64,000 bases of DNA from Alphaproteobacteria bacterium (GCA_021774695.1 JAJFIU010000136.1:1-64000); one strand, 5' to 3'; numbered from the stretch's first letter, positions 36,761 through 46,038 are shown. The notes: generated from the letters alone by a model not told the origin. Made by a program: numbers and translations.

Positions 36761-37858
36761 ATGATCCTTGTTTGTCCTTCATGTGAATCAAAGTTTAAAG
36801 TTCCCGACAACGCTATTCCGCCGGAGGGCCGTAAGGTTCGCTGCGCGCAGTGCGGCTCGGCGTGGCATGCAACGACCGCTAATGAGTTGAAGCCAGCAAA
36901 GCCTACGCGTGCCCCACCGCGTGCCCCATCGATTACCCGGGCACCGGAGCTTGGCGTGCGCTCTGCTCCTGTGCAACAGGTTGCCGCTGCCGCTGAAGTA
37001 GATGCTGGAACTGCCGCTAAGGCAGCTGCGATCAGAAGAGCAGTAACAACAGAGGAAACTGAAGTTTCTGAGACCGCGCCGGATGAAAACCTGTTCGATG
37101 AAGGCGTCGAAGGCCCGCCAGCGGACGCAGGCACAACCTACGATGTGGGCGACGACACTGGCTCTGACGATTTTGAATTAAGCACGGCTATTAAAGGTCA
37201 GCAGGGTGATGACTTTGACTTTGGCATCGACGATGATTTGAGCGCAGTTTCGGGAGACGACGATGATGACGACGTCATGGCTCACCGCCGCGCTAACCTT
37301 CGGCGCGACGCCGAACGTAGGTCGCTGGCTAGAAAACGGCAGTTTGTGCTGGTCGGCTGGATAGCTTTGTTGGTTTTTGTTCTTGGTATTTTTGGGTCGC
37401 TGGTATTTATGAAAGATACTGTGACAGCTACTTTCCCGGGCACCAATCAACTGTATGACTTTTTTGCAGGCAGCCGCAGCGTTGACCGCTTTCGCCCCGC
37501 TGAAGGGGAGCGGGTGACGCCGCCGATTACCGAAACCGAAGTTTATGTTAGAGCCGGTATCGTTCAAAATAGAACTCGGGTGGTAACAGTTGATGGTCAG
37601 TCGCAAGTAATAATCGGCGGCGAATTGGAGAATACCGGTAACCGGGCAGCGAATGTACCGAAAGTTGAAATTAGCATCAAAGACGGGCAAGGCAGAGTTT
37701 TAGACCAGTGGGTGTTTGATCCGCCGGGTCTGGTGCTCAGGCGCTTGAGTAAATTGCCCTTTGAAACTAGGCGCCCGGTGCCGCCAGGGATGGCGAGCGT
37801 TGAAATCCGGGCCTTGGAAGGTACGAAGTCCAGCAACGCCGCCCAGTCTCAGTTATGA
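36761..37858 (+). CDS. zinc-ribbon/DUF3426-like membrane protein (MJ0042 finger)
   Basis: A 365-residue protein. The N-terminus is a CxxC...CxxC zinc ribbon ([13 protein letters not shown], then [13 protein letters not shown]) of the MJ0042 type. A long acidic, low-complexity linker follows (about 45-195; [15 protein letters not shown]). One transmembrane helix lies at about 210-230 ([21 protein letters not shown]) and the extracytoplasmic C-terminus (about 295-360) is beta-rich ([20 protein letters not shown]). The function is unknown. The ATG at 36761 begins the finger. It overlaps the following gene by 4 bp, and the order before the purine phosphoribosyltransferase is common in alphaproteobacteria. 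Confidence 0.85.
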   Translation: MILVCPSCESKFKVPDNAIPPEGRKVRCAQCGSAWHATTANELKPAKPTRAPPRAPSITRAPELGVRSAPVQQVAAAAEVDAGTAAKAAAIRRAVTTEETEVSETAPDENLFDEGVEGPPADAGTTYDVGDDTGSDDFELSTAIKGQQGDDFDFGIDDDLSAVSGDDDDDDVMAHRRANLRRDAERRSLARKRQFVLVGWIALLVFVLGIFGSLVFMKDTVTATFPGTNQLYDFFAGSRSVDRFRPAEGERVTPPITETEVYVRAGIVQNRTRVVTVDGQSQVIIGGELENTGNRAANVPKVEISIKDGQGRVLDQWVFDPPGLVLRRLSKLPFETRRPVPPGMASVEIRALEGTKSSNAAQSQL

Positions 37859-38409
37859 ATCCGTTTTTTGATTTGGACAAGGCAGGCAACGCCCATCATG
37901 GGATTGAGCCGGTTTTTACTGCTGATGAAATTGTTGCAAAAGTTGACGACCTCGCCGCCCGACTGGTTCGCTGGTTTGACGAGGAGCCAGTGGCGCAGGT
38001 TTTGATGAACGGCGCCATGATGTTTGCAGCGGACCTGTCTCGGGCTATGTCGATCCGGGGTTGCGTCATGGAAATGGATTTTATCCAGACCCACAAGGAT
38101 GTTAAAAGCGGAACAGTTGACTTGATTGCAGCGTCCAATTTGGATGTGCGCGGGCGTGATGTTTTGCTGATCGATGATATTTATGATGACGGTGGCTCGT
38201 TGGCGTGTGCCTACGAGCATTTCAACTCGCTGGGTGCCCAGTCAGTTACCAGTGTAGTATTGCTTGACAAAAGTGGTGGCCGCGACACTAAAATAAAGCC
38301 TGATTTCGTTGGTTTTGAGTGCCCTGATATCTTTGTAATCGGCTACGGAATGGATATTGCGTATAGGTACAGGGAGTTGCCGTTCATTGGCAAAATGGGC
38401 CGAGCTTAA
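37855..38409 (+). CDS. hpt: hypoxanthine/purine phosphoribosyltransferase
   Basis: A 184-residue type I phosphoribosyltransferase for purine salvage. The PRPP-binding motif is [19 protein letters not shown], the pyrophosphate loop region is [17 protein letters not shown], and the purine-binding end is [20 protein letters not shown]. The second motif with YDDGG rather than DTG is a variation on the family loop. It overlaps the upstream zinc-ribbon gene by 4 bp (ATGA) and precedes cpdR. Confidence 0.92.
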   Translation: MNPFFDLDKAGNAHHGIEPVFTADEIVAKVDDLAARLVRWFDEEPVAQVLMNGAMMFAADLSRAMSIRGCVMEMDFIQTHKDVKSGTVDLIAASNLDVRGRDVLLIDDIYDDGGSLACAYEHFNSLGAQSVTSVVLLDKSGGRDTKIKPDFVGFECPDIFVIGYGMDIAYRYRELPFIGKMGRA

Positions 38410-38472
38410 GAGTTACCTTTGTTTTTCTCTGGTGTTTGGCCAGCTTTTTAATCGCGTGAAGGAACCAATTGG

Positions 38473-38856
38473 TTGGCCCGCATTTTACTAGCTGAAGATG
38501 AAGGCACAGTGCGCGAATTTGTTTCGCGTGTGTTGACCATGCACGGTCACAGCGTGCTTGAGGCACAAGACGGTGCGCAGGCAGTTGAATTGATGAACCA
38601 GCATCATTTTGACTTGTTGCTAACTGATATCGTGATGCCGGTTATGGACGGTATATCGCTTGCGCTTAAAGTGCGAGACACTAGGCCCAAGGTGCCGATT
38701 ATCCTGATGACGGGCTATGCCAATGAAAGCCAGCGCGCCCACAATTTGTCGGTGTTGATTGAGGAGCTTTTGTCCAAACCGTTCAACAAAGACCAGTTGA
38801 TGAAAGCGGTTAACGATGCGCTTGCGGGTGCTGAAACCAGTCCTTCTAGCGAGTGA
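38473..38856 (+). CDS. cpdR: CpdR-type response regulator
   Basis: A single-domain receiver of 127 residues. The phospho-acceptor Asp lies in FDLLLTDIVMPVMDG, with the acidic pair in LLAEDEGTVREF, the Thr/Ser position in ILMTGYANES and the Lys in ELLSKPFNK. In Caulobacter CpdR is phosphorylated by the CckA-ChpT relay and, when unphosphorylated, directs ClpXP to CtrA and other targets. The start is TTG at 38473, 9 bp after AAGGA; MARILLAEDE matches CpdR N-termini. The 3' end overlaps lysA on the other strand by 11 bp. Confidence 0.92.
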   Translation: MARILLAEDEGTVREFVSRVLTMHGHSVLEAQDGAQAVELMNQHHFDLLLTDIVMPVMDGISLALKVRDTRPKVPIILMTGYANESQRAHNLSVLIEELLSKPFNKDQLMKAVNDALAGAETSPSSE

Positions 38857-40114
38857 GCCAGTCGGGCAGTTTGTCCAAACCAATCAAATCGTCAATCGAC
38901 GGGCGTGCGCGCACGACGGCATATTTGTCGTCGTTGACCAAGACCTCAGGTACCAACTCGCGGGTATTGTAAGTGCTTGATAACACTGCACCATATGCCC
39001 CCGCTGATTTGACAGTTACAAGGTCTCCGGGTTCTAATTCTGGCGTTTGCCTGCCTGTGGCGAACGTGTCGCCGCTCTCGCACACGGGGCCAACAAAATC
39101 GGCGGCTATTGTGTGATCGCTTTGTGGTTCGTCTACCGGCTGGATCGCGTGGAAAGCATCATACATGGCCGGGCGCAGCAAGTCGTTCATCGCTGCGTCG
39201 ACAATATAGAAGATGCGGTCTTCGCCTTGTTTTACATACAAAAGTTCAGACAAAAGGATGCCCGCATTACCGGCGATCAACCGGCCAGGCTCCAGAATAA
39301 TGCTGCAGTCCATATCGCCGAGAACTTCTTTGATCATCGCGCCGTAAAGGCCGGGGCTTGGCGGTGATTCTTCCGCGGGATCGTAGGGGATGCCAAGGCC
39401 GCCGCCCAGATCGATATGGTCAATGGTGTGGCCGCTGGCGCGCAGACGCTTTACCAGCCCAAGAACCTTCTCGAACGCGGCTTTGAACGGACCCAAGTCG
39501 GTTAGCTGCGACCCGATATGAACATCCACGCCGGTTGCGCGAAGGCCCGGCAGCTGGGCGATGCGGGCATAAACATCTTCGGCTTTTGACCAGGCGATGC
39601 CGAATTTATTTTCTGATTTTCCGGTGGCAATTTTATGATGGGTTTTGGCGTCAACGTCCGGATTTACCCGCACAGAAACCGGTGCAATCAGGCCCATTTT
39701 TTCTGCAACTGAGTTCAGAACCTCAAGCTCTGGCTCACTTTCCACGTTGAATTGCTTGATGCCTGCTTTGAGGGCAGCAGCCATTTCGCCGGCTTTTTTG
39801 CCGACGCCTGAAAATACGATTTTGTCAGCGGGGATTCCGGCGCGCAGGGCCCGGATTAACTCGCCTTCGCTAACCACATCAGCGCCGGCGCCTTCGGCCG
39901 CGAGAGTGGCGAGAACCGCTTGGTTGCTGTTGGCTTTCACGGCAAAACACACAAGCGCATCAAGGCCGGAGAAAGCCTCGGAAAACACCTTGAAATGGCG
40001 CACCAGCGTGGCGGTTGAATAGACATAAACCGGGGTGCCAACTTCGCGCGCGATGGTCTTCAGCGAGACGTTTTCAGCGAACATTTCGCCGTTTTGATAT
40101 GAAAAATGGTCCAT
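38846..40114 (-). CDS. lysA: diaminopimelate decarboxylase
   Basis: PLP enzyme of 422 residues that makes lysine from meso-diaminopimelate. The PLP lysine is in LVCFAVKANSNQAVLATL; other motifs are GADVVSEGELIRALRAG, VDVHIGSQLTDLGPF, DLGGGLGIPYD, LEPGRLIAGNAG and CESGDTFA (active-site Cys). The enzyme is complete. It closes the argH-lptM-lysA group, which is conserved in alphaproteobacteria. Convergent with cpdR, with an 11-bp overlap at the 3' ends. Confidence 0.97.
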   Translation of the reverse strand: MDHFSYQNGEMFAENVSLKTIAREVGTPVYVYSTATLVRHFKVFSEAFSGLDALVCFAVKANSNQAVLATLAAEGAGADVVSEGELIRALRAGIPADKIVFSGVGKKAGEMAAALKAGIKQFNVESEPELEVLNSVAEKMGLIAPVSVRVNPDVDAKTHHKIATGKSENKFGIAWSKAEDVYARIAQLPGLRATGVDVHIGSQLTDLGPFKAAFEKVLGLVKRLRASGHTIDHIDLGGGLGIPYDPAEESPPSPGLYGAMIKEVLGDMDCSIILEPGRLIAGNAGILLSELLYVKQGEDRIFYIVDAAMNDLLRPAMYDAFHAIQPVDEPQSDHTIAADFVGPVCESGDTFATGRQTPELEPGDLVTVKSAGAYGAVLSSTYNTRELVPEVLVNDDKYAVVRARPSIDDLIGLDKLPDWLTR

Positions 40115-40140
40115 TTTAAGAGTCTAACACTGCTTTTTCA

Positions 40141-40203
40141 GAATGAAACTAGGGAAAATGAGAACTAAACTAGCGAAAATGAGAATGAAACAGCGGAAAC
40201 CCC
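40141..40203. repeat. 21-bp tandem repeat, three copies, overlapping the lptM end
   Basis: Copies begin at 40141, 40162 and 40183. The first two differ at only a few positions; the third is diverged at its right end. The array covers the last codons and stop of lptM and extends into the lptM-lysA gap. In the lptM frame each unit encodes a SFSFSLV-like string, so unit gain has probably moved the stop codon and lengthened the lipoprotein tail. Confidence 0.75.
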
Positions 40204-40299
40204 GGAACTGCTCGGTGGTTTTATATCACCCTTTTTGCCGCAGGCCGAAATTGCGACAAGAATGGTGGCAGCAAAAAGTATTTTAAGTCCAAAATTCAT
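40165..40299 (-). CDS. lptM: small lipoprotein LptM (YifL-type, LPS translocon maturation)
   Basis: A 44-codon gene between argH and lysA. It encodes a signal sequence (MNFGLKILFAATILVAIS) ending in the lipobox ISAC, followed by GKKGDIKPPSS, the hallmark CGKKGxLxxP of the YifL/LptM family. In E. coli LptM assists disulfide maturation of LptD. A GAGGA site lies 7-8 bp upstream of the ATG and the argH stop is 16 bp away, so it is cotranscribed with argH. The last residues (VSFSFSLV) come from a tandem repeat. Size and motif make this secure despite its length. Confidence 0.9.
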   Translation of the reverse strand: MNFGLKILFAATILVAISACGKKGDIKPPSSSGVSAVSFSFSLV

Positions 40300-40315
40300 A
40301 GCCGGTCCTCAATCA

Positions 40316-41767
40316 CTATTTTTCGTTCAATAATTCCAGCCGGGCAACTTTTATCGCGGCGCGAACATTGTCGGGTGCGGTGCCGCCGTATGACGTTCGG
40401 CTGGCCACCGAAGCCTCCACCGATAACACACTGAAAACGTCGTTGGTAATTTTCGGCTCGATTTTTTGCATCTCAGTCAGCGGCACGTCGGAAAGCTCCA
40501 GCGAATTGTCTTCAGCGTATTTTACAATTGCGCCAGTTGCGTGGTGCGCGTCCCTAAACGGCAGGTTCAAGGCCCGCACCAGCCAATCGGCCAAATCGGT
40601 GGCGGTTGAATAGCCCAACCCGGCGGCCTTTTTCATCGCCTCGGTGTTGGGGTGAAAATCTTCGAGCATGCCGGTCATGGCAACCAAACACAGCTCAAAA
40701 TCATCAACCGCCTGAAACACTGGCGCTTTATCTTCCTGCATGTCTTTGGAGTAGGCCAGCGGCAAGCCCTTCATCACCACCATCAGGCCGGTGTGGGCAC
40801 CCATGATGCGGCCAACCTTGGCGCGCACCAGCTCGGCGGCGTCGGGGTTGCGCTTTTGCGGCATGATTGATGAGCCGGTGGAGAAGGCGTCTGACAGCTT
40901 GAGGAATCCGAATGCAGATGTGGCCCACAGGACAAATTCGTCGGCCAGCCGCGACAGGTGCACCGCGCCGATGGAAAGAACGGAGAGAAACTCAAGCGCG
41001 AAATCCCGCGCTGAAACCGCGTCCAGCGAATTGGCCATTGGCTTATCGAACCCAAGCTCAGCACTGGTTTTGTGCCGGTCGATGGGGAAGCTGGTGCCGG
41101 CCAATGCCGCCGCGCCCAGCGGGTTTTCGTTTAGGCGCATCCGGCAATCAGCCAACCGCGAACGGTCGCGCGATACCATCTCGAAGTAGGCCATCAAATG
41201 ATGGCCGAGTGTTACCGGCTGCGCGGTTTGCAGGTGGGTAAAGCCGGGCATGATGCTGCCAGCGTAGGTTTCTGCCGCATTGAGTAAGGCGTTTTGCAAG
41301 CCCGCATACAGGCCGTCCAATTGGTCGATGGCTGCGCGGGTCCAAAGGCGGAAGTCTGTCGCCACTTGGTCGTTCCTAGAGCGGGCGGTGTGCAGCCGCG
41401 CCCCGGCGTCGCCCACCAGTTCGCGCAGGCGGGCCTCAATATGCATGTGAATGTCTTCAAGCGCCGGGTCAAACACCATCTCGCCCGCTTCAATTTCACC
41501 GGCGATTTGGGTCAGGCCCGCTTCAATTTTCGCGGCGTCATCAGCGGTCAGAATTCCTGCGCCCGCAAGCATGCGCGCATGGGCCTTTGAGCCAGCGATG
41601 TCTTGGCGGTAAAGGCGCTTGTCAAAATCGATGGAGGCGTTGATCTCCTGCATAACAGCAGACGGCCCGCCGCCAAAACGCCCACCCCACATGGTTTGTG
41701 ATTGGCTTTTAGTGGCATCACCGGTTTCTGGTTTATCACGGCTAATCGAGTTTTTTTGATCGCCCAC
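40316..41767 (-). CDS. argH: argininosuccinate lyase
   Basis: A 483-residue enzyme of the fumarase/aspartase superfamily for the last step of arginine synthesis. Motifs are [14 protein letters not shown] at the N-terminus, [51 protein letters not shown] and the signature [18 protein letters not shown]. The start is GTG at 41767 with AGGAAAG upstream; an N-terminal extension of 25 residues precedes the conserved core. It heads lptM and lysA and is divergent from tlpA. Confidence 0.97.
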   Translation of the reverse strand: MGDQKNSISRDKPETGDATKSQSQTMWGGRFGGGPSAVMQEINASIDFDKRLYRQDIAGSKAHARMLAGAGILTADDAAKIEAGLTQIAGEIEAGEMVFDPALEDIHMHIEARLRELVGDAGARLHTARSRNDQVATDFRLWTRAAIDQLDGLYAGLQNALLNAAETYAGSIMPGFTHLQTAQPVTLGHHLMAYFEMVSRDRSRLADCRMRLNENPLGAAALAGTSFPIDRHKTSAELGFDKPMANSLDAVSARDFALEFLSVLSIGAVHLSRLADEFVLWATSAFGFLKLSDAFSTGSSIMPQKRNPDAAELVRAKVGRIMGAHTGLMVVMKGLPLAYSKDMQEDKAPVFQAVDDFELCLVAMTGMLEDFHPNTEAMKKAAGLGYSTATDLADWLVRALNLPFRDAHHATGAIVKYAEDNSLELSDVPLTEMQKIEPKITNDVFSVLSVEASVASRTSYGGTAPDNVRAAIKVARLELLNEK

Positions 41768-41909
41768 GGCCTTGTCTTTCCTGCAACAGCATTTATGGTC
41801 AAGTGTCGCTTATATGCGGGTGCCAAAAGCATTGCAATCCGGGGTTTATCGTGGGAACCCTTTTATTAAGCTCCCCAAGTGTATTTTTGGGTCAAAGGAG
41901 GCAAGTTTC

Positions 41910-42488
41910 GTGTCGAAAACAACATTAATGGCGGTTGCGCTGGTGGGCTTGCTCGCGGTGGTTGGTTACGGCGTGTTCAAACCGTCTAGCAGCGGCGGTG
42001 CAGGCATTGAGCCTTACCTTGTGGGCGAAATGGCCAAACTAACCGTGCCAGCGGAAACGCAAATGCTAAGCGACCATATCATTATGGACGCAGCAGGCGT
42101 GCCCAAAAAACTGTCAGCGATGAAGGGCCGGGCGATGCTGATCAACCTGTGGGCGCCCTGGTGCGCCCCGTGCCGGGCTGAGATGAAAGAACTTGCCAAC
42201 CTGCAGCACGAGCTGGGCGGCGCGGATTTCGAGGTTATCGCGATCAATGTGGACCGCGGCGGCATCCGCCAAGCCGAGGAAACCCTGAAGGAATGGGGCA
42301 TTGAGGGCTTAGGCCTATACGCTGAACCCACCATGGCGATCGCGTTTGATCTAGCCGAAGGCGCACTACCCACCAGTTTTGTTGTCGACAAAAACGGTGA
42401 AATCCGCGCGCTATTCCTCGGCCCCCTCGCGTGGGACAAACCCGAAGGCCTCGCACTGTTCGAAGCCCTGAAGAAGGGTGAAGTTTGA
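41910..42488 (+). CDS. tlpA: TlpA family thiol:disulfide interchange protein
   Basis: A 192-residue membrane-anchored thioredoxin-fold reductase. The N-terminal anchor is LMAVALVGLLAVVGYGVF. The active site is WAPWCAPCRAEM (CAPC), followed by cis-Pro in ALPTSFVVDKNGE. TlpA proteins reduce periplasmic disulfides in cytochrome c or oxidase assembly. The start is the GTG at 41910, 7 bp after AAAGGAGG; longer versions lack a site. The 3' end (42414-42448) is repeated exactly at 48626, where a broken tlpA tail remains. Confidence 0.93.
   Translation: MSKTTLMAVALVGLLAVVGYGVFKPSSSGGAGIEPYLVGEMAKLTVPAETQMLSDHIIMDAAGVPKKLSAMKGRAMLINLWAPWCAPCRAEMKELANLQHELGGADFEVIAINVDRGGIRQAEETLKEWGIEGLGLYAEPTMAIAFDLAEGALPTSFVVDKNGEIRALFLGPLAWDKPEGLALFEALKKGEV
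42414..42448 (+). repeat. left copy of 35-bp perfect direct repeat, inside tlpA 3' end
   Basis: The 35 bases at 42414-42448 recur without mismatch at 48626-48660. Here they encode FLGPLAWDKPEG of intact TlpA; at the other site they lie in a frameshifted relic. The two copies bound about 6.2 kb with the CHAT/HARE-HTH pair and other accessory genes. This suggests insertion at, or recombination through, the tlpA 3' end. Confidence 0.85.
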
Positions 42489-42581
42489 TTGGATTAATAC
42501 TGAAACTGTGGTGTCAGATTTTGTTCACTCGCTGATTTTTTTCCTACGCTCTACCTTTGCTGTTAAACATCAATCATTTGC

Positions 42582-44264
42582 TTAACAATGGTATTTATAC
42601 TTTTTGGCCTCTTCCGTTAGATTTTCTATTTGAAGTTGGTTGAGAGCTAACTCGAACGCCCTCTGATAACGAAACCCATGAGCTAATGCTCGATAGAAAC
42701 TTTTGGTGAAAATGATTGCAGCTTCATCACTAATCGAATCGGCACAGCCGATCACAGCCTTTAAATGCGGACTAGTTTTCAACGCGATTTCTTCTGAGTG
42801 ACAGGCGTTCAAGATCAGACACTCTAGCCCATCGCATTGTTTTACCAAGCCTTCGATTGCTTCAGCAGACACTGGCGCAGTGTTTCCATTTCGATCTTCA
42901 AAGCATAATAGACCAGTTGCTCCGTGACCGCTGAAATGGAGAATATCTGGCTTGTTATTGAGGAGCTCCACTTGCACTTGATCTGTTTTGACCGCCCAAG
43001 CGTGAGCAATTTCAATATCGGTTTTTCTGTTTTCAACAAGGCGTAACTGCTCTTTCAAGTCTCGCGCCTCTTGACCCAACCTCAACGGCTGCTCATCCTT
43101 TGGAGAAGCGCATAGCATAAGCACTTTTTTCATTGGTAGATTCCCAGTCTTTCTCAATTGCGTGGTCAGTGGATCATTATCGCCTGCAAAAAGGTCCCCT
43201 GTACCTGCGCGCAAATCATTTGCTTTTAGTTTGCCGAACAATGCAGTGCCTTCTGCACCTAAATACAAACGTTTTTTCAATTTTGGCTCTCGTTCGAGCA
43301 ACTCAAAAGTTTTATCTTCGTATTGGTGGCAATCTTTGGCAAATCGAGAAAAGTGCTCTGCAATTAGTTCCCGCACACGAAAGCTACTCTCTGTATCGAA
43401 CCAATTTAGGGTAATATCTTGGAGCCCATCATAGAATTGATTCTTTAAGCCTTTGGCCAATCCTTCTCGTGCATACATATCTTGTAGGTAGGTACCTTTG
43501 AGAATAATTTCATGTTTTTCTTTTATATTTGAGTGTTGCTCTGCTGCCAATTCCAGAAGTTTTGATTGCACATTGGAGGGTTCGCGCTCAATTTGATGGA
43601 ACGGAATTCCAAGATCGGATAAATGTAGTGTTGGGTTTTCGATGATAGCCCAGACGCTATATTGTTTGACGATAACGTCGTCGTATGTGCAAAGCTCTTT
43701 CACGAGTTGCCCATTTGAGAATTTGGGGTGGAACATGTTTTCGAAAGCTCGATTCAGGCCAACTGCGATTAGAGCGAGCTTTAGTACCTCGGCGTCAACG
43801 GTATCCACATTGATTTTGAATCCTGACAAGTCGAGTTTAGAAGGCTTAGTTACTTGTAGTGCAGCCAGTGTTTTGATCGTTGGGTTTACAGAGTCCAAAG
43901 CGGGACACTCATCCAAATTGCCTGAATAGAGCCTCGATGCTGCTGCTACTGCTGCAGCTATGATCTCAGGATTTCCATCATACTGCGATAACGCACGTTC
44001 GACAGTGGATAGTGATCCAGTTCGGGTCCCTAATTGCGCAACGCAATTTAGGCACCATCTAATGACCTTTTCATTTTGGGTGGCGGCTATTAGCCCGTTT
44101 ACTGTTAGCTCAATGCCATTTCTTGCATCGGGAGAAAGTTTCTCCCCCGCTCTATATGAGCGCGCAAGTTCCTGCAATGCAATCTTCCGTCTGCGATCGT
44201 CACCATTGTCAAGTTCATAGCGTAGAAACGCGGCTTTTTCTTGAGATATGCTTCTCCGGCTCAT
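42582..44264 (-). CDS. CHAT domain caspase-like protease with helical-repeat N-terminus
   Basis: A 560-residue protein. The C-terminal part from about residue 378 is a CHAT domain, starting MKKVLMLCASPKDEQPLRLG, the usual opening of CHAT effectors. The catalytic dyad is intact: His447 in HFSGHGATGL and Cys488 in LILNACHSEE. Residues 1-377 are mostly helical, in HEAT-like style (NPEIIAAAVAAASRLY, VLKLALIAVGLNRAF), with no known domain recognised, and would act as sensor or regulator. The start overlaps the HARE-HTH gene's stop by 4 bp, so the two are coupled. The pair is visibly richer in A+T than the neighbouring genes, consistent with transfer. I infer a role in antiphage defence or programmed death; the substrate is unknown. 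Confidence 0.88.
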   Translation of the reverse strand: MSRRSISQEKAAFLRYELDNGDDRRRKIALQELARSYRAGEKLSPDARNGIELTVNGLIAATQNEKVIRWCLNCVAQLGTRTGSLSTVERALSQYDGNPEIIAAAVAAASRLYSGNLDECPALDSVNPTIKTLAALQVTKPSKLDLSGFKINVDTVDAEVLKLALIAVGLNRAFENMFHPKFSNGQLVKELCTYDDVIVKQYSVWAIIENPTLHLSDLGIPFHQIEREPSNVQSKLLELAAEQHSNIKEKHEIILKGTYLQDMYAREGLAKGLKNQFYDGLQDITLNWFDTESSFRVRELIAEHFSRFAKDCHQYEDKTFELLEREPKLKKRLYLGAEGTALFGKLKANDLRAGTGDLFAGDNDPLTTQLRKTGNLPMKKVLMLCASPKDEQPLRLGQEARDLKEQLRLVENRKTDIEIAHAWAVKTDQVQVELLNNKPDILHFSGHGATGLLCFEDRNGNTAPVSAEAIEGLVKQCDGLECLILNACHSEEIALKTSPHLKAVIGCADSISDEAAIIFTKSFYRALAHGFRYQRAFELALNQLQIENLTEEAKKYKYHC

Positions 44265-45178
44265 TTGGCCGCATGATCATATTCAAAAAACCGATTCAAT
44301 GTAGTTTTTCCCCAAGGCTCGAAATCCTCAAGGTTGTTTGGGCAAACACTCATGTCAAGCCAGCGGGGGTCATTGAGAGACAGTTTCCGAGTGGTGGGCT
44401 CAAACCACTCTGGGCAATCCCATTCTAGAACGATCAGAAGTATGTTAACTCCGTCTTCACCTTCTGCCTCAAAAAGGAAAAGGGGCTGTGGTTTTTCTAG
44501 CTCTTGACCGTTAAAGGATTGAGGAGAAAGATCAAGATCAAGAAGAAGGACATCTAATGCGTTATCACTCGCACCATAGTCATTCTGTGAAAAAAGCGAT
44601 CTGTCCGAAAAGGTTAGCGCTCCAGGAAACCCTATAGTTCGTTTATTTGCAAAGGCTTCCCTGTCATCGCGGTAACGGCCTATACGGTATGAAAGTACTT
44701 CGTTGTCTCTTCGAACCACAGAAAATGTCCAAATCGTCACATAGTCATCTTCTTTGGCTTTTTCTAGGTACTTTAGTGCATCCGTTTCCGCTGCGGCAGC
44801 AAACAATTCAGTCAGTTCTTGCTCGCCCTTCCAATTTTCCAGAAACGCCTTCTTGATAGCCAATGGGTTGCCTTTTTGAAGGTCTCGAGTCCTTCTTCTC
44901 GCCGGGAATGGCTGTTTAAATTTGTCGGGGATATCTGGGTTAGAAATAAATTCACACAAGAAAAATAACCCCGGTTCTGTCCTGTAAAACCGTGACAGAG
45001 ACCTGTGGTATAAAATGTCTTCACTTAATCTAGCTTGAAGGGTTTTGTGCTGGGTTTTGCCGCGTAAATGTTCGGGAACGATCTGCCCTTGAAATGCAGC
45101 GTTCAAAATACCTTTTGCAGACATTGGTCGGCGCGAAGCTTTAAGTACTTTATGAGCTATTTCTAAGTATGAGTCCAA
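44261..45178 (-). CDS. HARE-HTH domain protein, putative sensor partner of CHAT protease
   Basis: A 305-residue protein. Residues 1-75 (YLEIAHKVLKASRRPMSAKG, then ILYHRSLSRFYRTEPGLFFL) have the winged-helix HARE-HTH pattern, found in chromatin proteins and restriction systems and proposed to read DNA state. A basic linker follows. The C-terminal region (about 140-300) is unassigned; TIGFPGALTFSDRSLF followed by a hydrophobic helix is faintly like the start of a Nudix fold, but the REx2EE metal box is absent. The start is TTG at 45178 with AAGGAC 8 bp upstream. It is the first gene of the pair and ends inside the CHAT start. Confidence 0.8.
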   Translation of the reverse strand: MDSYLEIAHKVLKASRRPMSAKGILNAAFQGQIVPEHLRGKTQHKTLQARLSEDILYHRSLSRFYRTEPGLFFLCEFISNPDIPDKFKQPFPARRRTRDLQKGNPLAIKKAFLENWKGEQELTELFAAAAETDALKYLEKAKEDDYVTIWTFSVVRRDNEVLSYRIGRYRDDREAFANKRTIGFPGALTFSDRSLFSQNDYGASDNALDVLLLDLDLSPQSFNGQELEKPQPLFLFEAEGEDGVNILLIVLEWDCPEWFEPTTRKLSLNDPRWLDMSVCPNNLEDFEPWGKTTLNRFFEYDHAAK

Positions 45179-45425
45179 AATTAAAGTCCTTGTTGTTCAC
45201 AAGCATATAAGTGGTCGAGCTAGTATACAAGTTCCGAAATATCAGCCGTGGTATTTTGCAACAAAAAACGGCCTTCCATGAACCAAGGCGCGCAGGATTT
45301 TTTTAGGGTCCGTTGTTGCCGAAAGCCAACGCTGTCTCAAGGTGCTGTACAGTCCGGAAAATGATCAAAAGCTCATCACAACCAAGATGGTAAATACCAT
45401 ACTATTACACGGGTAAGCCTTACAC

Positions 45426-45974
45426 TTAATCAACAGCATTTTTCCATTTGGCCGGGGTAATGGCAACGGCGCTGTCACCGTCGCTGACCATCACATCGCC
45501 GTCCTGAATATTAACCTGCAGTTTCATCATGCGACCGGCCAGTTTTTCCAGCGCGGTGGTGTCCGTCTTTGAAAAATTTATAACCCGAAGATTATCAAAC
45601 CGAGTGGTGCTGTTTCGGGTTTTCTCCCACCACATCTCAGCAGTATTGCCGCCGTAACAATAGATAATCATCTCGCCCGCCTTGCCACAAGACTGGCGAA
45701 CAACCTTCTCTCCCGGCAGCCCTAGCGCCACCCACAACTCATGCTCGCCGCTCAGGCTTTTCTGCCAAATGTCAGGCTCGTCATCCGTTGAAATGCCTTT
45801 GGTAAATTCTAGTTGTGCGTGCGCATTCAGCGCAAAAGCAAGAAGACGCACCATTAACCGTTCATCGGTCTCCGAAGGGTGTTTGGCAACGGTCAGATTA
45901 TGGGTCTCATAGTAGTGACGGTCCATATCGGCAACGGAAAGTTCAACTTTATAAATGGTGGCATTCTGCGCCAT
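45426..45974 (-). CDS. yaeQ: YaeQ family protein
   Basis: A 182-residue protein of the YaeQ family, related to the PD-(D/E)XK nuclease fold. Characteristic pieces are ATIYKVELSVADMDRHYYET, HPSETDERLMVRLLAFAL, EPDIWQKSLSGEHELWVALG, IIYCYGGNTAEMWWEK and a C-terminal LQVNIQDGDVMVSDG. The acidic/Lys positions of the nuclease-like core seem present, but no activity is established for the family. It lies 247 bp upstream of the HARE-HTH gene on the same strand and appears to have its own promoter region. Confidence 0.93.
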   Translation of the reverse strand: MAQNATIYKVELSVADMDRHYYETHNLTVAKHPSETDERLMVRLLAFALNAHAQLEFTKGISTDDEPDIWQKSLSGEHELWVALGLPGEKVVRQSCGKAGEMIIYCYGGNTAEMWWEKTRNSTTRFDNLRVINFSKTDTTALEKLAGRMMKLQVNIQDGDVMVSDGDSAVAITPAKWKNAVD

Positions 45975-45982
45975 GGTTTATC

Positions 45983-46038
45983 CCTGAATATTGAAGCCTG
46001 AAAATTGATGCCTGAAGATTGATGCCTGAATATTGTTT
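45983..46038. repeat. 14-bp tandem repeat, four copies
   Basis: Units begin at 45983, 45997, 46011 and 46025, with consensus CCTGAANATTGATG. The array begins 8 bp upstream of the yaeQ start codon, in its leader. The rest of the 301-bp gap to the PD40 gene at 46276 shows no gene. A second 14-bp array of different sequence lies at 48549. Confidence 0.8.
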
